Assembly (NCBI GenBank): GCA_029449235.1
Contig: JANATG010000009.1
Span: 1,488,001-1,552,000 of the forward strand
Direction: 5' to 3'
DNA length: 64,000 nt
Source of the DNA: Linnemannia schmuckeri
Lineage: Eukaryota > Mortierellomycota > Mortierellomycetes > Mortierellales > Mortierellaceae
This document shows, one piece after another, positions 58,400 to 64,000 of the stretch; positions within the stretch are counted from its first letter, which is position 1; every line of letters begins with the position of its first letter. The position numbers and the translations under genes are program-made. The notes below the pieces were generated by a model, which ran no database searches, was not told the DNA's origin, and worked only from the letters and a program-made list of their open reading frames with translations.

Positions 58400-59640
58400 A
58401 GCAATGACACCTCGAACTTGTGCGTCCCTGGACATTTAGTCTTCTCTTCTTTATTTTCACAATGGTGACCATTTGCATTCACTCTATACTCCTAATCCGA
58501 TCTGCTTTCAACTAGCAAATTTACCTTATCATTACTGCTCAATGACGCAGAACACCAATAAAAAATCACCCAAAAATCCAACAAGAAAAAGCGAATCGTA
58601 CCTATGTGTTTGCTACGACTCCATTCGAGGCGATGGTACCACTTGACGCCAGTATGGGGATAGGTGTTCTGCAAGAAAAGACAAACACATTATTATTTCA
58701 CAATGATAGAAAATTCACGGCCTCCTTCTTTTTTTGGTCTTTTCTAGCTTTCACTATTGTTCATGCAGCCCCTTCCGCCTAGCCGCATGTCTATCGCTCA
58801 AGGGTTCACATTCTTCAGATCCATCCAGCATGTCGCGTTTCTCCTCCTTCTCCTTGCTATTTTCTGTGGAGTTGCTCCCTTGTCGCTGTTCATTCCTGTT
58901 TATCACCCGGATTCCATTGCTTTTCTTGCTTGTCGCTATTCTTTTACTTCGTGTAGTATCAGACATATCGTCGGCAAAACAAGACCCAGCACCCAACATG
59001 TGGCGTCTGCCTTTTTTGGGTTTAAGTAAGAGTCATCGTGCAAATAAAATAATTGCAGATGCAACTGGGCTTCAGATTTTTTGTACCTCCCTGGTCCTCA
59101 TCAAAAAGAGCAAAGCTATCCAATTCAATTCGCTCCTCAGCTCAACCCTACAATCACTGAAGTTTTTCCCACCAACATGGTCCTGCAAAGTAAAAGTACC
59201 CTCCAGGTCATTCACGTACGAAGTTTAGTATGTCAAGAGGGAGTTGAAGAGCAGCGAGGATCGTTCGCAAAGAAACACAACTCTACCCAACCCAACCACC
59301 GCCAATCAGACACTCGCAAGTGTTCCTTTTTTCTTATTTCCAACTCAACATTATTCTTTTTCTTGTTCGTTACTGCTTTGGGTTCAAAGGGCCTGTGATG
59401 GGCTGTCTGGAAGAACAACGACTGAATACCAGTACATCAATTCACACAAACAAAAAACTGACTGACTGATTACATGAGTATCCTTGTTCCGTTTTGTCTC
59501 CGTGTGCAACAAATATGATGGCGCCATATGAGGCCATCAAAGAAAGGGAAAAAAAATGACAAAAAATAGCGTTGGAGGAAGAAAGGAAGGAAGGAGCAAG
59601 GGCATAGTAGTACCTTCATTCTTTTTTTTTTTTCGTGTCG
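58400..59640. other. Intergenic region, possible orphan exon-like stretch
   Basis: On the minus strand 58,670-58,607 forms an exon-like unit with a 3' splice site (TTGCAG) before and a GTACG donor after (QNTYPHTGVKWYHRLEWSRSKHI). I cannot attach it to a gene; it may be a fragment of the neighbouring Myb pseudogene. A lysine-rich frame at 58,754-58,999 (-) is also unassigned. Confidence 0.3.
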
Positions 59641-59681
59641 AGTGTAATGAGACAAGCTCGATCCAGAACATCCAGCTCGCC

Positions 59682-59688
59682 TATATAA
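59682..59688 (+). promoter_or_regulatory. Probable TATA box of the cysteine dioxygenase gene
   Basis: TATATAA about 213 bp upstream of the ATG at 59901, followed by a CT- and CAA-rich leader, a spacing reasonable for a fungal RNA polymerase II promoter. Confidence 0.45.
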
Positions 59689-59900
59689 TCGTCTCTTCCC
59701 GGTCAACAGCTCTTTTTTTTTCTTTTCTTTCGCCTTTTCTTCCTCACTGCAATCCCAACCTCAACAACAACACACGCACACACTCTCTCTCCAAACCAAC
59801 CAAAACCAACCAACTCTGCATATACTCCCACAAAAAACAATTTCCAACCACTCACGCACTCATCTACTTCCACTCTCCCAACTTTTTTCTCCATTCCACC

Positions 59901-60984
59901 ATGACCTCAGTTGAAACTTCCTGCTTGGCCCCTAGCCACGCCCTCCTGTCGCCTCCTATCACTCCTGTCATGTCCAAGGGTGAGGAAAAGATTGTCCGCT
60001 CTTGCAGTAGCAGCAGCAGCAGTGACCACACTCCTGCTTCTACTGCTACTGCTGAAGATCCTGTTCCTGTTCCCAAAGACCTCGATGACCTTGTCCGTCT
60101 CCTGCACATTGAACTGGGTGTGAACGGCCTCGACAGCAAAGAAGTCGATGTCGCTCGTGTTCAAAAGCTGATGGCCAACTACACCTCTAACCAGGCCGAC
60201 TGGCAGAAATACGCCATGTTTGACAAGGGTCGCTACACTCGCAACTTGGTCGACGACGGCAACGGCAAGTTTAACCTCATGATCCTTGCTTGGCCAGAAA
60301 CTATCGGAAGGTATGTAAAAACATATCAACTTGCACACATACACACTCACACCCAAATACAAAAGGGACAAAAATATTAAAAAAATCGTTGCGTGTTTGT
60401 TCCATTCATGTGGTTGACCTATCTAATCACACTTCCTGCCTTGTCATACCATGTGTGTTGCTGCTGCCATCCTGGGTTCTCCAATTGATTCCTGCACAAA
60501 CTGACTTTTTTCTTCGCTCTGTTGTTTTTTGTCACATCTGTTTAACAGTGCTATCCATGACCATTCCGGCTCCCACTGCCTTATGAAAATCCTCGACGGC
60601 GAGTTGAAGGAGACCCTCTACCATTGGCCCGACCGTGTTATCAACGACACTGACAACGCCGACTCTGGTATGGGTAGTGACAACAGCGATGACGACGAGA
60701 AGCCCACCGCCATGTCCATCAAAAAGGAGACCTTCCTGAAGAAGGATACCGTCGCCTATATGCACGACAACCTTGGCCTCCACGCCGTCTCCAACCCTCT
60801 CAAGACCCAGGGTTCCGTTTCCTTGCACCTCTACACTCCTCCTTACGAGGTCTGCAAGACCTTCAACGAGCGCTCTTCCAAAGCCCGCTCCTCTGGAAAG
60901 TGTGTCTTTTACTCTTCCAGAGGCGAGAAGGTCGAATCCTGTCCCTCCGCGGCGTATCTTAAGTGTTCCCTGACCAACAACTAA
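59901..60984 (+). CDS. CDO1: Cysteine dioxygenase
   Basis: Cytosolic non-heme iron enzyme that oxidises L-cysteine to cysteine sulfinate, controlling sulfur load and taurine/sulfate formation. Two exons, 59901-60310 and 60549-60984, give 281 aa. The cupin core shows LVDDGNGKFNLMILAWPE, then the iron-binding HDHSGSHC at about 140-147. That includes the cysteine which, in the mammalian enzyme, crosslinks to a tyrosine; the partner tyrosine is present in SLHLYTPPYEVCKTF. The third iron histidine is in LGLHAVSNP. The intron falls just before the first metal-binding histidines. Compared with the about 200-aa animal enzyme it has a Ser-rich N-terminal extension of about 55 residues and an acidic insertion (TDNADSGMGSDNSDDDEK). 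All active-site residues I can see are intact. Confidence 0.95.
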
Positions 60985-62423
60985 GGACCCCCGCATTCTC
61001 TCTATTTTCGCCCCCTTTGTACCCCTTTTTCATTTCCCGTCTTTTTGTTTGTTGACGTAAACGTGTGGGAATTTGTTGGGGGCGAGTGAGTGAGCTTATG
61101 GTAATGGTACGAAGTCATATGAGGGTGGTTCTCTTTTCCGTATGCAGGCGAGGGGAGTGGATGATATCGTAAAAAATAGCCGATGGTTTGGGCGTAAGGG
61201 TGATGATTCATTCCTGACTCTTCTCTCTCGCTCAATTATTCGCCTATCCATCATCCATGCCTTTCTTGCTCTCCTTTGCTCCACGCCTACCGCCTTGGTT
61301 CGCTAATTCCTTTTTTGGCGCGCATTCTTTTTTCCTTTCCTGACTTTTGCTTCCTGTGCTGTCAGCCTCACCCTTTGCTCCCGCTCGTTCTCGTTCACTG
61401 TTATTTCGCTTTATCAACCAGAATGTATATCCTGCCCTGCCCTTCCATTTCCTCCCGCCCTGTAGAATAGTCTCCTTCATAATAAAATCAATAGCCTCGT
61501 ATATACTGAAAAAAAATCCTGACTCTTGTCCAGAAACTCAAAATATGTGTTGGGCGCTGGTTTTTTTTGGCGTTGGGTCGTGTACGTGAAAAAAGGAAGC
61601 ACCCCGTGGTCCGTCGTTGTGGGCAGTGGGCAGATGAGTACACGTGACAAGTTGGAAATAATGGATTGTGTGTGGTTGGGATATAAAGCTGGAGGCAGGT
61701 CCGATGACCACAAGAGATAAGACTGTGTGTGTATGTGTGTGTCTGTATGTGTGTGTCTGTATACAAGAGTGATTAACTGGTGGTGGAGTTGTGTGCGGAA
61801 GTGTATTGTGCAGTGAGTGGACGAGTGAGATAGAGAGAGGGGTAGTACTGGCTGTTTTCCAGGGTGGAGTGGAAGGGTAAGAGCATTATCGATTGGTGGC
61901 GAAGATACCGAAGCACCTGAAGGAGAAGTGAAGTGCAGTGTCTACTTCGAATCGTTGAAAGTTGAATGGAAAAATGTGCAAAACAGAGCAAGGATGGAGG
62001 AATGGTGGAAGAGAAGTGAGAAGAGAAAGTGAGAAGGAGAAAGAGGAAGAAGTGAACAGGTTGCTTTGACCAAGCAAGGCAAGCAGCAGCAGGAGTAACC
62101 CTTTTTTGCTTTTGCGAAAGGACATCGAAAATCGCGAATAATGGCACCATATCCGTCCAATCAAATCAGCCTATTTTCGCAGTCTCCCATCTATATTTTT
62201 TTTTCTGTCTTTTCTAATTTGAAATCAGCTATTTGTCATGTGACTTTGATACATTCCTAGCTTGCGTTGCGCTGTCGCATTCCTAGAAGAAAAAAAAGAC
62301 AAGGTGAGACGATCGCCCTCTCCACGCGATAACGAACTGCCTCCTTGATCACTTTTATCAACACAGCACACGCTTTATTTGTTCAGCAGATCTTGTTTCA
62401 GTTCAGTCTAACATTATTCCTTT
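60985..62423. other. Convergent intergenic region
   Basis: About 1.4 kb between the cysteine dioxygenase gene and the DIL-domain gene. It contains GT-rich repeats at about 61,725-61,762 and AT-rich stretches. No gene, tRNA or repeat family recognised. Confidence 0.5.
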
Positions 62424-64000
62424 CTAATATCCGTAGCTGTCCAGCAGCGACATCATGTCGTCGGGGATCTGTGGCACATACATCCTATCAAGCATACCCT
62501 CTCGCGCCGCCAGGTTCGTCGGCAGCGTAAAATGAATCCACACCATACTGTCCTTCGTCTGCGACGTCTGGTTCTCCTCGTCCTCTTCCACCACCTTACT
62601 ACCTCCCTTCCTCCGTTGATCCTCCGTTCGCACCGACGTCCACACCCGTCGCAGTTTCTGCCGTCGCATCCCCACCTGCTCGATCTCAGTCTCGCTAATC
62701 ACCAACCCCGTCTGCAATCCACTTGCTTCGCCAGCTATAGCCTCTGCTCGAGATCGTGCTCTAGTGGTTCCGTTCGAAGTGACCGTGTCTTCAAACCCAT
62801 CCTCATCCATGTTGGAGTCCGAGCTGCCCCCAGCATCCATCACAGCCTGACTGCTGTTCCGTCTGGACGACTTGCCTGACTCAGACGCAGACGACATCGT
62901 GATAGAAGAACCAGACAGTATCTCGTCCGAAGGTTTCTTGCGAATCACCTTCTCGGTATCCGCAACAACTTGTAAGACGTACTTTGTGACCTCTGCCGGC
63001 AATCTGTGCTCATTCACCTCATATCGATACGAACTGACGACATGCTTGACCTGGGCCGGATTCAACAGCTCGAGCTTCTTGCGCGTTTCGATCCACATCG
63101 TCAAATTGCCCTGCAACGACAACACCTGGAGCAGCTGCAACAATTGAATCAAAGGCATTAGAGGCTCAGCCAACCGGGATGGTAGTTGGTTATTCCGGAG
63201 CCAATCCTCGAGGATCGACAGGTTGAGACGTGTCTGCAGGGCTTTGCTGCGGGTGAGGAACGTCCTGTTGTCCATAATTCGATTAAAGACCTCGCATGCA
63301 ATGTAGTACATGACTTGAATCACCATGTAATGCACAATGTCCGTGTGAACATCGTACGTTCGCATCAGATACAGTAGAGAGGACAACATTGTTGTCACAG
63401 TCCTGGGAGAGATACTGCGCTGTCGAGGTGACGAGGGTCGGACCAGTTGAAGCGACGCCCGCTTAAAGCAAGGTGGCGGATAGAGTCCTGCGAGGGATGA
63501 TGGCGGCGCGCTTGCTCGTTTGCTGTTGCTATAGCTGCTGCTGTTGCTGTTGCTGCTTCTGCTTCCGATTCCTCTCCAGAATGCCCAGTCAGACTGGAAT
63601 TTGACCTCGTCCAAACCAACGATAGTATCGTGGTCAAGCATGGCTGGTCCGAGCACCTTTTCGATCCGTCGCTCCGCATCCAGAATCACCATCTGGGTCA
63701 TGCTGATAAGGAGAGCCTCGAATCGTGGGTGGTAGTCTGCCGATGCGGTGTTAATGCCGGGATCCTTGCAGAGAAAGTGCAGAAGGGCAGTGGTGTTGGA
63801 GATCCAGTATGCACCCAGCGCCATGTCGTCGGGTTTCCCCTTGGAACGTGAAACAAAAGAAAGCAAATGGTCAGGTTAGACAATGATTCCTCCTCTATGC
63901 TCCACACCGTAATAATGAGCTCATCCTCGCTCGCCCTGTCTGGTTTCTTTCTCCGTAGTAACATGTACGACACCAATTTACCATTGCAACGGCCTCGATA
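62424..64000 (-). CDS. DIL-domain (myosin V tail-like) protein, 5' part outside window
   Basis: C-terminal part of a protein with a dilute (DIL) domain, the helical globular-tail fold used by class V myosins to bind cargo; fungi also have non-myosin DIL proteins with ankyrin repeats. The last exon runs from about 63849 to the stop at 62424. It starts KPDDMALGAYWISNTTALLHFLC and continues through DIVHYMVIQVMYYIACEVFNRIM, NLSILEDWLRNNQLP, PLIQLLQLLQVL and NPAQVKHVVSSYRY, closing YVPQIPDDMMSLLDSYGY, typical of DIL C-termini. A Ser-rich insertion interrupts the first helices, and an acidic linker precedes the end. Upstream (63,860-64,000) reads NGKLVSYMLLRRKKPDRASEDELIIT, best joined by a GTGTGG donor at about 63,932. 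No motor domain is visible, so motor or ankyrin form cannot be decided. Confidence 0.82.

Overview
The window looks like a nuclear segment of an early-diverging filamentous fungus, most likely a Mucoromycota/Mortierella-type genome. That placement is an inference. It rests on dense genes with short GT-AG introns (about 50-100 bp for most), long CT-rich leaders, fungal-style regulators with Ser/Thr/Asn-rich tails, a two-component hybrid histidine kinase, and metazoan-like genes (DCAF12, CDK8, cysteine dioxygenase) that early-diverging fungi retain. Exon joins below were worked out by hand: each was checked for GT-AG borders and for reading phase across every junction.

Layout. 0-5 kb: the 3' part of a heterotrimeric G-alpha gene (+) and a convergent type II membrane O-fucosyltransferase-like gene (-). 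8.8-12.3 kb: a large unrecognised protein (-). 14.9-18.5 kb: a Sel1-repeat regulator of the Nif1/Dsf2 type (+). 19.0-24.2 kb: a GAF hybrid histidine kinase (-). 26.2-26.8 kb: a small Ser-rich protein (-). 29.1-31.1 kb: CDK8/Ssn3 (-). 31.5-35.6 kb: a divergent mitochondrial pair, the Rieske iron-sulfur protein (-) and mitochondrial methionyl-tRNA synthetase (+). 35.8-36.2 kb: histone H4 (-).

36.5-45.9 kb is a transposon island. A decayed Mutator-like (MULE) transposase with a SWIM zinc finger (-) lies head to head with a gene of about 1,280 codons (+). That gene joins an XPG/FEN1-like 5'-nuclease domain to a Fanzor/TnpB-like RuvC nuclease with a Cys4 zinc ribbon. An apparently intact 1,288-bp Tc1/mariner element with perfect 29-bp terminal inverted repeats sits inside one of its introns. 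A strong hairpin capped by a TTCG loop starts 32 bp after its stop codon. This fused-nuclease locus is the most unusual thing in the window. It carries one in-frame TGA, so this copy may be inactive.

47.7-51.1 kb: a DCAF12-type WD40 substrate receptor (+). 52.0-56.3 kb: a JmjC-fold, zinc-finger protein whose iron ligands appear to be lost (-). 57.1-58.4 kb: a Myb-repeat pseudogene (-). 59.9-61.0 kb: cysteine dioxygenase (+). 62.4-64 kb: a DIL-domain (myosin V tail-like) protein running off the edge (-). Outside the island the genes are ordinary single-copy housekeeping or regulatory genes with no operon-like coupling. The only clear functional pairing is the divergent Rieske/mitochondrial MetRS promoter.
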